Below, one piece after another: positions 12,691 through 25,879 of a stretch of DNA of 64,000 bases (position 1 is the first letter of the stretch; each line of letters opens with the position of its first letter). The position numbers were made by a program, and so were the translations under genes. Source of the DNA: Talinum fruticosum (Eukaryota > Streptophyta > Magnoliopsida > Caryophyllales > Talinaceae); contig JAITYX010000032.1 of assembly GCA_021018815.1 (NCBI GenBank), positions 3,162,001-3,226,000 of the forward strand, read 5' to 3'. Under the pieces are notes generated by a model. It was not told where the DNA came from, made no database searches, and saw only the letters and a list, made by a program, of their open reading frames with translations.

Positions 12691-14054
12691 ACACATTGGG
12701 CAGCGGTGAAGTGAAAACCCTCAATTCACAATTCACGTATGGGTGTAGGTGTGGGTCCGAACCCCGTTTGGTCCCTGGTGGAGGGCACATGGGTAGCTTC
12801 TGTCTTTGTGTGGGGTTCGCCCTTTAAACATTAATTGGTTGGATGGGATATTTTTAACCCCATGCCCATTCACCATCCTCAACTTTACGTTTTTACTGTT
12901 ACTCGTTTTTTCGAAATTACATAAAAAAAATAACAGAAAATAATAATTTTATATAACTTTGAACAGGTTTTATATTTCTATAATTTTTTTGTAATTTTAA
13001 TTTTTGAATTTTGATATATATATATAAGTTTTGAAACAATTAACAATTTATAGAAGCATAATCTAAGAAATTTTGGTAGAACTCTAAAATTGAATTAACT
13101 CATCTCTACCATGAGTTTCTTGATTATTATTCTAGTACAAATATGATAATTTTACCGATAAAACTGATCACAAAATTTGAAAATAGGTTCCATTTAAAAT
13201 TATCAAATCATCTATGTATATGTTGAAAGAAGGTGTTCAAAATAATAAGTGTCTTCATTATATTTTTTATTATATTCTGAGTGATATATGTGTATTAATG
13301 ATGGTCAAATACTCAAATATGGTCAATAATATTTGAATATTATCAGTTTTTTATTCTATAAAAAATAAATTTTAAGAACTTTTCTATATTAATTTGAAAT
13401 TGGATGAATAAGAAAGTAGCAAATGGGGGTATGAGTCCATGGCTAGTTGAGTCTAGCTACCTGCCCACCTATGGAGAATTTTAGCAGAAAAAGTAGGCAA
13501 TTCTGCAACAAAGCTACCAAAATTATCTAGAAGCCACTATACAAATGTACTTGTTTAAAAAAAAAAAAAAAACTTGGATAATATATATGCATGCAAGAAA
13601 TGTAGGTAATGTGATTATAATTAACAATAAAAATCACTAGCTAAAGTTGTAAGAGGGGAACAAAGAAAGCAACACAATTTGAATCTTTTAAGCCACCAAA
13701 GCTTGTCTCGAGGGAACAACACTTGAGGCCCGTGAAATTACAATATCAACAACTAGACTATTCAAATCATTATTACGGGATATCTCAATAACTGTACATA
13801 TTTTTACCTCTTTATATGAATTGAATTTAAATATCATCGTTCTGACTCGAGATTACGTTAGAGTGCATTTAAAGAGAGGAGAATAAGCTTTTTTTTTTTC
13901 CGATTTTGGCTGATTTTGCATGATTATATTGACGGCATTGGATGTCTCTCATTATTCCCAGTTGGAAGTTGATGAACCGACGATTGCGGAGATGAAGTGG
14001 GGTCCACTCCTCCACCTTCTGTTCAGCACCGCGTTGCGTTGGATTCCTCTCTCT

Positions 14055-14140
14055 CTTTAGGGCCCAAAGGTGGTTGCTTCGGGCCCAATTTAAAGCCCAC
14101 AGCATCTATCTATCTATCCATATACTGGGCCCACAACCAC
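14055..14140. promoter_or_regulatory. Cluster of GGCCCA/TGGGCC (site II-like) motifs
   Basis: AGGGCCCAAAG, CGGGCCCAATT, AAAGCCCACAG and CTGGGCCCACA occur within about 85 bp, as in TCP-bound plant promoters. No gene starts nearby; the expansin start is 1.2 kb downstream. Confidence 0.35.
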
Positions 14141-15355
14141 CTGCTCCAATCACAGCCGTTAATCACGCTTCTACTTCCCATTCACGCAAAATTACCCTTT
14201 CTCTTTCTAAAATTCTAAATGCCCCTGGCGGGCATGGCATTGGATCAGAATTAATGCCCTACTTCTTGCGAGGATTTCAAGGGCATTTTTGTCTCATCAA
14301 GTTGTAAAGTGCGGGTGGATGTGGTACAATATTTCCTCCTTTTTTTGTACGATTTCTTTTTTTGCTTTTTTACCTCCCTTTTTTAACAATTGGAGTATCT
14401 TTTTTTCTTCTTGTTTTTTCAATTTTTTTGATTAGATGACTTCTGATATGATATGATAATTGACAAATGCGTTGGTCCACAGCATAAGATAGAAAGTTGC
14501 GTGCACGGTGCACCTAAATGCAAGAGATAAATTAGGTACTTGTACTCATACGTTCCCTACCACATGTATAATGGTGCCTTGTTCCATCACTCTCATACTA
14601 ATTTATCCTCTCTAATAGATCATATCGAAAAAAATGCCTATCAAAAAAATTAAAGATTTAGTATGTCCCGTTAAATATGACACATCGCCTATACAATACA
14701 ATAGTTAAATATTGGTCAAATATAATGTTACTAATACATAATTAGAATAAATTTAATATAAAAACGACAATTAGAATAACTGTTTAGAACAAAAATGTCG
14801 ATATTCTGATATGATTTAAGAAGAAAATGTGATGAAATTTTGTCCAAAAGTATTTTATTTTTCACTTTTTAAAACTTTGGACATGATCCAATCACGTGGG
14901 ACCGCAATGGCGGATAGCGTGAGATTTGGAGTGGAGGGTGGATGGCTTTGGGGTAGCCCCACAGAGATTGCCCTAATTAAATTCTTTTTCCTCCCAATTG
15001 GAGGGCACCTCTGTTTTCTTCCCTATTAAAAAGTTTTTAAAAATTCCAAGTGGAAGTCACGCGCCAGTATTGCGAGTAGAGTCAAGCCTTAACAGAATCA
15101 TTTAATTTAATCCCCTAAATTATCCTGTTCTCATTTTGTGAGCATCAAATTCCAAAATTGCCCCCAAGTAACCGCCCATAAGTACCAGAGCTCCCGCTCG
15201 GCTTCCTCCACAACCACAACCGTAGCCATAACCATAGCCATTCGCACCCACTCTCTCTCCTGCCTCCATAGTCCTTGTCTTGTGTATGTGTTTCTCTCTC
15301 CTCGTCCTCACTGGAAGAGTCGTTTAAGCAGGAGAGGAACTTGCAGTGACTGGCA

Positions 15356-17339
15356 ATGGAAGGAATTATTCGGAGCATTGTTTTGCTAATCACATTGTGG
15401 GTATCAGCCGTAAACGCAAGGATTCCAGGTGTTTACAGAGGCGGTGGGTGGGAAACCGCTCATGCTACCTTCTATGGCGGTTCTGATGCTTCTGGCACCA
15501 TGGGTATGCCTTCTTCTTCTTCGTCCTTTTTCTGGGATTATTCACAACAAAACTTGAGCTACATTGTTAAGATTAATGTGGGTATTAAATACGAATATGA
15601 GCTAATGGGTTATTTCACCGTTTGAAATTGATTTCATGAGCCCTGAAAATAAAATAATCAAGCCCTGAAATGCAGGGGAGCGTGTGGATACGGAAACCTT
15701 TACAGTCAAGGGTATGGCGTGAATACGGCGGCGCTGAGCACGGCGCTGTTCAACAACGGGCTGAGCTGCGGCGCTTGCTTTGAGTTGAAGTGCGCCGACG
15801 ACCCGAAATGGTGCCACCCCGGCAGCCCCTCCATCATCATCACCGCCACCAACTTCTGCCCGCCCAACTACGCCCTCCCCAGCGACAATGGCGGGTGGTG
15901 CAACCCACCTCGGCCCCATTTCGACTTGGCAATGCCCATGTTCCTCAAGATCGCCGAGTACCGCGCCGGCATTGTCCCCGTCGCCTTCCGCCGGTATCTT
16001 CTTCTCTCTCTCTCTTTCCTGCTCTGTTTTTCTTTTTTAGAATTTGTCTGGGATATTTTGGTAAAGGAGTATGTATGTTATCAATTTGTGGGGTTAATTG
16101 GACAGACATTCTGAAAAACAGAGAGAAGTGGTCGATTCGCCGCTCTCGCTCTCACGCAATATTCTAGTGGTGGGTTTGGGTTTGGGCTAAAGTTTGAATA
16201 CTACCTTAATTGTCTTCTAAAAATCCCTTCCAAAAACAAATTATAAAAATAAACCGTTAAATTATGTCAAAATTAAGTGCCCTTTCATGTGGATGGGTGT
16301 TATTTCATCTAATTGGAGGATACTCTAGAAATTTAGGCCATGTTCCACTATAATGTTTGTAGTAACTTTTATTATTTTGATCAACTCAGAACATTAAGTA
16401 ACTAAGGGCGTGCTTCGGTAAAGTTAATCTGTTTTAGTAGTAATTAGCTGTTTTATTAGCGATTAGCTATTACTGACTAGTGGTTAGTGGTTAGATGTTC
16501 AACTAGTGATTTGAGATCAAGTGTGTTCGGTAATAGTAACTCGTTTAAGTAGCAGATTTGTATAAAATAACTTAAAAGGACATAATTGATAAAAGATTTT
16601 AGAAAATAAAAAGGAGAATTTTGGAAATTATGTGCAAATATTAGGTAGTGTTTTTGAAAACGTTACTTTGAGTAGCTTTTCGAAAACACTACCTAAAACT
16701 CTACTCATTATGTCAAACACTACTTTGCCGAACACTTACATTTTTAGATAAGTAGTGTTTTACATCCTCCAAAACATTAATCACTACCTCAAACGCTACT
16801 GCCGAACACATCCTAAATATTAGTGTTCACCAAATATTAGTATTCGATAAGTTAGTGTTTCAACTAACTTTTGTAGTCTTTTAAGTAGTTGTTTCTGAAA
16901 AATTAATTAAATTTTCACATGTTTTAAATTTTTTTGACGAAAATACAATTCACTAGTTTATATTTGGTAAATTATTTATATTTTTTAATGTCAATTTACA
17001 ATAATCAGTTAACTTAACCATTGAATTTACCGAATATATTTATTTAACCTTTAATTAAACAGCTATCCGTTAACCGATAAAATCTAACAGATATCTGATA
17101 CACAATTAGTTATTATAGAGTATTTTGTTTTTAACATTATAACTCAAATTTTAAAAAATGCTACAAAATGGCTTCTTCAATAGCTAAAAAAATAATAGAG
17201 TATCACTTGTAAGTGTATAAATGAAAAGAAAAAAAAGGAGACTCTAAGGGGAAGGCGAAGGCTTGTTATTGGCCTCACACTTTGATGTTTTTAAGCACTT
17301 TAAATAAAAATTGCTATAGTTAATTTAAACCAAATTAAA

Positions 17340-17387
<48 letters not shown>

Positions 17388-19050
17388 CAATGTATGATTG
17401 ACACATATAATATTTATATGACATTAACATTTTAAATTGGAATTAATATAAGATAGTAATGTTGCCTATGGATTAAATTTATTGAAGGCTTTTTGTAAAA
17501 AAATACATATTTTTAACATTTAAAAAAATAAATATTTAACACAGGAATGATTTAAATATTATTAAAAAATTAAAAGTATTTAAACAAAAAAATAAACAGT
17601 ACATTAATTAAAATATAAAAAGTATAAATAAACTAATACATAGTTTATATTGTTATTTGAATGTAAATTAAATTAACTAATACATAAGTTTATATTGCTA
17701 TTTGAATATAAATATATTAATAGATTAAATTAACTAATAAGTACATAAGTTTATTGCTATTTGAATGTAAAAATCACTATTTGATATATAATTATTTTTA
17801 AAAAATATTTAATTCAAGCCCTTACAAGGCAATAGTATAACCAGAGTTCACTTAGGCTTTATTTGATTTGAAGAAAAATAGGTTGGAAAAAAATTTTAAT
17901 GAAAAAAAGTAATAAGGAAAAAAAGTTGAGGGAAAATTAATTTTTTCTTATGTTTAGTTCAAGGAAAAATAGAGGGAAAAAAGTATAATCATTTTCCAAC
18001 TTCTTATCCATCACTACATTGTCATGGAGAGGAGAGATATAATACTCAATAAAATTGATTAATTGAGAGGAGAGAGAAAATTCTTAATGACCTTTCTTAA
18101 TAAAATTCTCTTTCTTTTCTCCATTTCTCTCTCTTTGTGAATTTTTTCTTTCATTTTCCTCTCAATTTTGGAAGGAAAATATCATTGATCAAATTGATAA
18201 AATTTTCCATGAGTTTTTCCATCAAACTTTTTTTCTCTTCTTTTTCTTCAATTCAAACAAGGGAAAGAAATTTATTTTTTATATTTTTTTCTTTACTTCT
18301 AATTTTCTTAGAATCAAATAGAGTATTAATGATTAATTACTGAGATAATATCAGGATTCATGGAACTTTTCTGCGAATAAGATGATCAGATCTCAGATGT
18401 AATGTGAAACCCAAGTAGAAAAAACCCATTATTATACAGCCTTTAACCTTTTTGAATTGACCATTCAATCCCATTTCCTTTACCTGGGTAGCTGCCAACT
18501 TTTTCCAGAAATTCTGGGCTGTGTCTGTGCCTGTGCCTGTGCTGTACATCTTCTACAGAAAATTAACAGAGAGAGAGGAGCAGTCTCCCACGCGAATGTC
18601 CCTCCCATGTCCTCGTGAAAAAGAGGACGACCATTTAACTTTCATCTGTTCACTATTTGACCAATTTGCCCTTCCATTTAACTTTCATATGTTCACTATT
18701 TGACCAATTTGCCCTTATAACATATTTGGTATTTACACAGGGTGCCATGCCGCAAAAGTGGAGGGATGAGGTTCACAATCAACGGCTTCAAATACTTCAA
18801 CCTGGTGTTGATCACCAACGTGGCAGGTGCAGGGGACATCGTGAGGGTGAGCGTCAAGGGATCAAGGACTAACTGGATGACCTTGAGCCGGAACTGGGGC
18901 CAAAACTGGCAATCCAACGCCGTCTTGGTCGGTCAGTCTCTCTCCTTCAGGGTCACCGGCAGTGACCGGAGAACCTCCACCTCTTGGAACATTGTCCCCT
19001 CTCATTGGCAATTTGGTCAAACCTTCACCGGCAAGAACTTCAGAGTCTAA
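15356..19050 (+). CDS. EXPA: Alpha-expansin (EXPA), three exons, one base missing at exon 2 acceptor
   Basis: Exons 15356-15503, 15676-15993 and 18741-19050; about 258 residues, normal for the family. A signal peptide of ~22 residues precedes [21 protein letters not shown]. Domain 1 (GH45-like) shows [28 protein letters not shown] and the HFD motif in [11 protein letters not shown]; domain 2 (pollen-allergen-like fold) ends [22 protein letters not shown]. Expansins loosen the wall at acid pH without hydrolysis. Splice sites are GT-AG and fit expansin introns, but exon 2 begins with three Gs after CAG where four are needed to keep TMG-GACGYG in frame (run 15675-15678). A G-box (CACGTG) lies at about 14893, upstream of the start. 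Intron 2 is unusually long, 2.75 kb, filled with repeats. Confidence 0.9.
16405..16814. mobile_element. hAT-like MITE (~410 bp)
   Basis: The left end AGGGCGTGCTTCGGTAA and the inverted right end AGGATGTGTTCGGCAGTA form imperfect inverted repeats resembling the GGTGTGTTCGG ends of plant hAT MITEs. Subterminal motifs (GTTCGGTAA, GCCGAACAC) recur inside. I could not find a clean 8-bp target duplication. Confidence 0.45.
17344..17386. repeat. (AT)n microsatellite
   Basis: AT dinucleotide run of about 21 units inside expansin intron 2. Confidence 0.95.
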
Positions 19051-20518
19051 ACTAAAAACCCAAAAAATGGGGGAGAACGAAATTAACTGCATTTCAAATC
19101 TCCCGCCTTAGTGTTTGATCAAAATTAGAGTTTTTTTTTTAAAAAAGAATTTTAACCATATATGTTGGCGCCAAGCCAGTGTTGTTAGTAGAGTCAAAAT
19201 GGTAAAGGTGTACTATGGTTTTTTTTTTTTTTTTTTTTGACCTTGGGGTTGGGGAAAGTAAAAGGTGAAAGAAAGTTGAGAGAACGAGAGTGAGAAAATG
19301 TACCTTTTTTGCTTTTCTCAATCTGGGTTTTGGACTTTGGGGTCTTGGGGGAGGGCGTAGACTGGTTACGATTTGCAAGTAGTTTGTTTCTAATATTCAT
19401 TTTTGGGTTTGGAGGGGGAGGGAGGGAAAAGTGTAATTTGGGGTATAGTAGCATTACTAAGTATTGCAAGTAAGGGCTGAAGTGGCTTCTCAAATGTGCC
19501 CGCAGCCAACTGACCTTTCTAAATATGATATGGTCGCAGTAGTAGTAGCAGTAGTAGTACAAGATGATATTGTATAGTAGAATTAGAATATGAGATCCAT
19601 TGCAATTGGTGTAATTCTCTCTCAGACTCTACTGAAATGAGAATCTTTACTGTTTGTTTTAACTCCTAGTATTTTTGTTCTCTCCGTGACCATTTTCGAT
19701 CAACTCCCCCCAAAACTTCATATCTTGCGTATTTCACGTCAACTCCCCCCCAAAAAAACTTCATATCTTGCGTATTTCACAACTCTTTTAAGGTGTACTA
19801 AGTTGGATAGTATCAATACCAAAACTGCCTCGTCAGAACTACACAACCTTGTTCCATTTATCCTTTCAAGGTTTAACTTCCATTCCCTAAATTAGCTTAT
19901 TATACATAGCATCAAAAATAAAATCCGATTTTTCAGAGCGTACAGTTTAAAATTCCTTGATATGTTGTATTTTCAATTCAAATGTATGAAACAAATAGTG
20001 GCAGTTGACATATGCAGTCGTTACTATTCTGCTAGCTCTAAAGCTAATATTAATGAGATCGAAAACTTGACCAGAACAGTAACTCAATCATACTTGTATG
20101 AGTTATGGCAAATGTCTAGCTAGTAATGTAATCACAAATAGGGAGAGGTTTCAACTTCCAAGTGCTTAATAGCTGGTTACCACTTTCCTTTTGGTCGGAT
20201 GGGGATCTTTGGATTCCTCATTTCATAAACAACGAAATGAGGAGGAATACATAGGATACCCTTATAACAAAAAGTGGTTAAATTTAAGCTTTCATTGCCT
20301 GTCTTTCATGCCCTCCAGCAAGATTGTATTTCACGACATAAGTACAGCTTTCGGTGTAACATTCTTAATCATTAGGCTAATATACCTAGTCAAGAATACA
20401 CTGACCTGCCGGAAACCCATAATTGAAACCATAACCACTAGTAGCTAGATCTTGATTAGCAAGTAAAAGACCAATTTACATCAACATTCCCAAGCTACTT
20501 GCAAAATCCAAAGTAATT
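19051..20518. other. Expansin 3' flank and convergent intergenic space
   Basis: Contains the expansin 3' UTR, a poly-T run near 19219-19239 and a short duplicated stretch (CAACTCCCCCCAAAA...CTTCATATCTTGCGTATTTCAC, two copies at about 19700-19780). No coding signal. Confidence 0.6.
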
Positions 20519-23500
20519 TCACTTTCTCTTTCTCTTGCTCACTCTCCATTGGTTCAATATGTACTCTGCTCCCTCTTGGAGTGTTGCTTTTCTGTCTGCT
20601 TTGAAGTTCCAAAGCTCAGGCACTGGATACCGACCACTAGGATTGTATTCATTCAGCTCACTCAGCACTTTAGTTACAGCCTGATAAGGTCCATCACCCA
20701 GATCATTCGTTAAACTCTTCAGTCTTTCATCTTCTTCATTGATAACAGCCTAAACAAGCAAACAGCACAGGTCATAAAAACTCTTGTATCTTTTGTATTG
20801 TAGACTTTTAGCCATCCAGAAACTGTGGTTCTGAATGTTTATCATTTGGAAATTGGAAATCCTGGAGGTCAACTTAGTAGAGACTGGCAAAAAGCTAAAC
20901 CCATGCATATTATACAGGCAAACAACAATATAGATACCTTAGCCAACTATTCACACAAGTTCCCTAAATGAATGCTTCACTGATTCAGTTCTACCCCCTT
21001 TGTTGGGGTTGGGAGGCCTTTTTTTTTTTTTTGGGGGGTGTTCCCTGAATGTTGATGATGAAATATCATAATAGGCTTGCAGTTACCGTTCCTTGAAGGA
21101 GTCGGGTATTTACTTTTGTAAATGAAAGAAATAATCCAAGTTCAAATTCCAGCATAAGTTTGTTCATGTTCAACTTTCTTGGCTTTTTAAGTGAATGTTA
21201 AGAATTGGTTATAACCAAGTCACTGAAGAACACATCATACCTTATCAATCCCATTCTCACGTATGACTTTGAAAGGATGCCAGTCAGGATCTTCAATATA
21301 TTTTTCCCAAAGCGAGATCAGCTCTTCTGCTTTACTTGGTGCTTCTTCAGCGGAGTACTTTTCTTTTGCTGCAATTTCAAATGCTTTTTCGTCCAGTATG
21401 CCCATACTTCTTACACCAATAGTAGCACGAATAGCTCTGCTGATTCTCAAATTCTACAAGAAAATTTGATATATGTTAATGTACAAGACAAAAACCAGTG
21501 ACTGTATTCCTAACACTGCCATCTGAATACTAAGTCAGAACTGCAGAAGAAGCCGCCACATACAGTAATCAACTCTTTGCGTGCTTCTTGCAACTCATCA
21601 TTGCATTTTCGCTCTTTGACTATCAGTGCCTGAGTTAGCTGCACCAAGTTCTCTAATTCTTCTTCCTTCTCCTTCAGTTCTTCGTTAATAGCGTCCATCC
21701 TTTTCTTGGTTTCAGCATCCCTTCCCATATGCTCCATGACATGAGCAGCACCTTTCAATTGCTCTATCTCCAATTCTAGTGCTTGCCTCTGATCAATCTG
21801 TTTTTGTAGATCAATGATTTTCTTATGGAGTTCTTCTTTCTCCACCTATCAATCATGTTGGATGAACAATATGTAAGACAGACTCATTTTGTGACAACTT
21901 TGATTTAGCCATCCAGCAATAGACACATAGATACTCAGGAAAGACGATTAACCTTGTGTTTCTCTACAAGTGCCTCCACATTTGCATCTGCCTTTTTCTG
22001 CTCCAATGATGCTGACTCATTCTGAAAGAGAGGAAGACTTGTTATCACGTGCTTAACAAGAAGGTTTGGAAGAACATAAGTAACCTTCAAAGGCAAATTT
22101 ATTCAGATGCCAAAATGACTAGTATGGCTTGCTCTGAAGAACCTGCCTAAATTTTTTTCCCCAGAAAGTATGGTACACTTCAACTCTCTGCAACTTCTTG
22201 AAGGTTAAGTATTTTAAGAATGATTTTTAAAAATCACTATCTAGCAGACTTATATCCACATTTAGTCAAAATCTATGCTTTGTAAGGACAATTTAGTTCA
22301 GGTAAGCTTGCAGTGGCTCTCTATATATTCCTGTTTGTACTGCAATCTCACATATCATGTCACAAGACGGGGAGGATTGATGCAATGATTCAATACAACA
22401 GGCAAAGCTAAATCAAGTTGTACCATTTTCCTCAGACGTCGGAGCTTAAGTATCTTGTTATCATAGTCAGCTTCACGCTTCTCCAACTCCTTCTCATGTT
22501 GCTCCAGCTTTTCCTTCCGAGATTCCAGAATCTTCTTGAACTTTTCATGGTCAGTGAGTATATTCTTTGTGTCTTCTAATGTTTTTTGCTGCATCCTTTT
22601 AATCTCTACTCAAAAAGAAAAAGAAACAACATAATTTTCAGCTCAAAACTTCATTGACAGAGCTGGAATAAGATGTTTTACGTTGCAAAAAGGATGCGAC
22701 ATTGCCATGCAAAAAGGTCATGTTTGTGTACCATCATTATACTCTTGTATCATTACGTCTTTCTCCTCCAACAATTTGCTCAAGAAAGCAGAAGTTTCTT
22801 GTAGCTTGCTTTGCATCTCTTTGAATTGATTTTTCTTCCCTTCAATTGCCTTTGTAAGGCTTGATACTAGACTTTCTGTTTTCCTCTCGTCTTCCAACTC
22901 AACATCAGCAATTGATTTCAGATCTCCATTGTCACGCAGATGCTTGCCAATAATACCAGTTGAGTAGTAATCATCCTCCTCGCTATCCAACCATAAAATT
23001 TATCTCCATGAAATTTTTTCCTATGCCAATCTAGTTTTCCATGGGAATCAGATGCAAATGCCTTCTCAAATGACATTGCATTAGCAAAACCAACAAAATC
23101 CTTATTGAAATTCACAACTGCGTACCCTGAATGACCCAGGTGACTCCACAAAGGAATTACCTTCAAAGGGTTGAAACCTTTTTAGCAAGCTCATCCCTCA
23201 ACTTACTACCACTATCCCCTACATATTTGTTACCTTTCTTTTGAACAGGGATGTTAGCTATAATGCCCTTCCATGGCCAGACAAATTTTTTATTTTTATC
23301 ATGTCTTGCATGAGACTCGCTCTTCTCAGAAGGTTTTGATGACATTCTGGGACTGTGATATCTGTCCAGATGATCCACCAATTCCTCATCTTTGTCATGT
23401 CTTACATGAGACCCACTCTTCTCGGAAGTTTTTGCTGACTTTCTTGGATTGTGACATTTGTCTGAACAATCCACCAACTTTTGAGTTTGATCATACCTTG

Positions 23501-25790
23501 CAAGAGAACCATTCTTCTCATAAGATTTTGATGACATTTTGGGACTATCGTAATTGTCCAAGCAATCCAATTTATCATGGCTTACATGAGAGTCAATCTT
23601 CCCAGAAGATTTTGAGGACATTATGGGACTGCGACATCTGTCCGGGTGATCCACAAATTCTTCATTTTTATCATGCATTACATGAGACGCATTCTCAGAA
23701 GTTTTTGCTGACATTTTGGGATTGTGATATTTTTTCGAGGAATCTGCCGACTTTTCATTTCTATCATATCTTGCATCAGACCCACTCTTCTCATAAGATT
23801 TTGGTGACATTCTGGAACTGTGATATTTGCCAGAGTAATCCAATTTATCATGCCTTACACTCTCATAACATTTTGATGACATTCTGGGGCTGTGATATTT
23901 CTCTAAGTAATCCAATAATGCTAAGTGGTTCCCCTTCTGCCTTAAATTCTCACACCTATAGCTCTTGCCCATTCCTCTAGCATGCTGGAGCAAATCATGG
24001 TATGAATATTCTCGTTTTTTGCTCCCAACACAAAATGGACACTTGAAATAGCTTGTGGATGCCTTAACTCGATACTCTCTATTCTTTAATTGCTTATAGA
24101 CCTTGTATGTATAGTCATCCAGCTCTGATTCCCTTATATCAGTCTGTTCATCTGAAGGTCGTCACATCTTTTAGATACAAGTCCCCCGCCCTACTATGGG
24201 AGTAAACTTCACCTGCCATGAGCATACAAAAAAATGTCATACTTTTCACTGTATAACCCTTATCTGTGGTACTAATAGACCACAAAAGGGGTCTAAATTA
24301 ACAATTTAGCTGCTGCCAGCCATCCAAAAACACCAACAAAACCAACTAGATGAAGGAAAGGTACAAGCAGGCATGTAATATTCAGAAAGAAGGAAATACC
24401 TTGGATTGCTCAACCTATTACTCACACAAACAGGGAGACAAACAATCAATTATGCGCATGTATGACCACTTGGTTCAATATATCAGCCACAAAAGTGAAC
24501 ACCAAAATGCATAGTCCAGTGATATTCAAGTGCAAGGTTCCTATTACAAAAGCTTTCATGGGCGCCTTGCAATGAAATCAGGGTACCTTTTCTATAAATC
24601 AAAATGAGGATAAAAGATTATGGCAGCTTCACAAGAAAAATGTACAGCCTCACAAGAAAAACTTATGTTGTACGACTATGAAAGAATAAATACCCAAGCA
24701 TAACCAGACCCAGTGAAAAAAAAACCTTTTAAGCACATGAACAAGACTTCCAAAAAGTACAAAGCTCTACAATTTCTGCCACAACCTACTAAAGGGCGGC
24801 ATAACTTCATGATATACAGATCCAGATTTGCAAAATTCACGGCCACAACTTCTGCAATAACTATGTAGCAGAATATCAAAGAGGAAGCACCAGCTCGGGA
24901 CATTGATAATGAGTACATTATAGCTCTACAGCATTTAAGCATAGTGGGATCACATTTAAATTGTGGAAAATGGGCAATTCCTAGAGGATGTACGATTCCT
25001 AGAGGATGACAAGCCAAGTAATTAATAGAACAACACATATCATACATCGAATCCATAATCCACACAAAAATGATTCAAATTGCTATTTTCCTACATTTGC
25101 TAAGGCTATTATAAACAAAGCTATATTGATTAAGCAAGTGAAAACATGAGAATTTAAAAAATACATACATGGTACTCCTGAACAAGGGCATCCAACCACC
25201 ATTCAAAAAAGCAATAATACTCCATGAAACCTATGATATGAACTCGTAAATGCAAGGTGAAACCGCAAAAAGTGCATTACTGGAGGTTAAGGTGACAATT
25301 GTCGTAAAAAAGTAGCGATATGAGAGGGAAAATCAAAGCATTCCGGGAAAAGAGTAAGCAGAGACCTTCAATCCCCAGACATATAGCTAAACCCGAAAAG
25401 CAGGGCCTTGGCCAAAACAGTGAAATATATCCATAATGAAGCGTTTGACTAAACAAGCAAGAGAAGAATGAACACAAAATTAAACACATACATGGCCAAA
25501 AATATACAATGCATGAAATTCCAAAAGCAAAAAAGTTAGGGTTCTGAGAATCTTACGACGGGAAAGTGTTTTTGAAACCCCTAGTCAATTCTCTTTGCCA
25601 GAAATCGGAAAATCGAAAGTGATCAATGGCGGCAGAGGAAAAACAAGCGCGAATGAAACCCGTCGGTAATGCCAATACCTAGAAATAAGAGAGAGAGAGA
25701 AAGTGAGGAGCTTCGAGAGAGAAGACGATTCGTCGCTAGGGTTTTGCTGAAGTGAAAGAGAGACTGACTGACAGACAGAATTAGGAGAGA
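20519..25790 (-). CDS. FDM: FDM/IDN2-type factor of DNA methylation (zf-XS, repeat insert, XS, coiled coil, XH)
   Basis: Coding exons (minus strand): ~24151-22732, 22605-22424, 22021-21953, 21845-21564, 21453-21241, 20749-20519 (stop). A 5' UTR exon lies at ~25790-25557; its intron accepts at 24213. Domains: zf-XS (FKCPFC, LLQHARGMG), a ~220-residue repeat insert, XS domain (GDSGSKLRDE, SFEKAF, FYGWIA), long coiled coil, and XH domain (LWEKYIEDPDWHPF, ELNEYNPSGRYPVPELWNF). FDM/IDN2 proteins bind double-stranded RNA and promote RNA-directed DNA methylation in the nucleus. Two single-base losses break the XS exon, at 23177-23178 and 22978-22979. The start codon is unclear: the frame upstream of EQTDIRESELDDY has no ATG unless one base is missing next to the ATG at 24151. 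Confidence 0.88.
23270..23945 (-). repeat. Degenerate tandem repeat between zf-XS and XS domains
   Basis: About eight units of roughly 75-95 bp, each encoding variants of YHSPRMSSKSYEKSGSHARHDKNEE. Two subtypes tend to alternate, one with MSSKSYEK/SGK and one with KMSAKTSEN/EK. All units keep one frame. Known FDM proteins have only a short linker here. Confidence 0.8.
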
Positions 25791-25879
25791 GAAAGAGACT
25801 GCATGAGTATGAGATGATCAGAAGCGGAAACGGAACAAGGGATTTTCAAGCGGGACTCAAAATCGGAAATTTCTTGTAC

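Larger units (their letters stand above)
7431..15355. other. Long gene-poor intergenic region
   Basis: About 7.9 kb, mostly AT-rich, with poly-T/poly-A runs, (AT)n tracts, a (GATG)n run near 8268-8288 and a (TTTA)n run near 12447-12473. Short open frames have no domain and low-complexity composition. Islands of less AT-rich sequence with promoter-like motifs at 12600-12800 and 13980-14280 are listed separately. Confidence 0.6.
15994..18740 (+). other. Expansin intron 2 with repeat insertions
   Basis: Donor CCG|GTATCT and acceptor ACACAG. The intron holds a hAT-like MITE, an (AT)n tract and, near 18590-18720, a duplicated ~45-bp segment (TTCATCTGTTCACTATTTGA and TTCATATGTTCACTATTTGA) just before exon 3. 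Confidence 0.7.

Noticed and set aside
12461..12790. 109-codon minus-strand frame
   Set aside because: No domain, no splice partners; lies in the GC-richer motif island and looks like chance.
15145..15393. Gly/Tyr/Trp-rich minus-strand frames upstream of the expansin
   Set aside because: Antisense of the expansin leader; low complexity, no homology recognised.
23273..23980. 235-codon open frame on the plus strand
   Set aside because: It is the exact antisense of the FDM repeat insert; repeats make both strands open. Domain evidence lies on the minus strand.
24676..25065. 129-codon minus-strand frame
   Set aside because: Falls in the FDM 5' UTR intron; hydrophobic chance composition and no homology.
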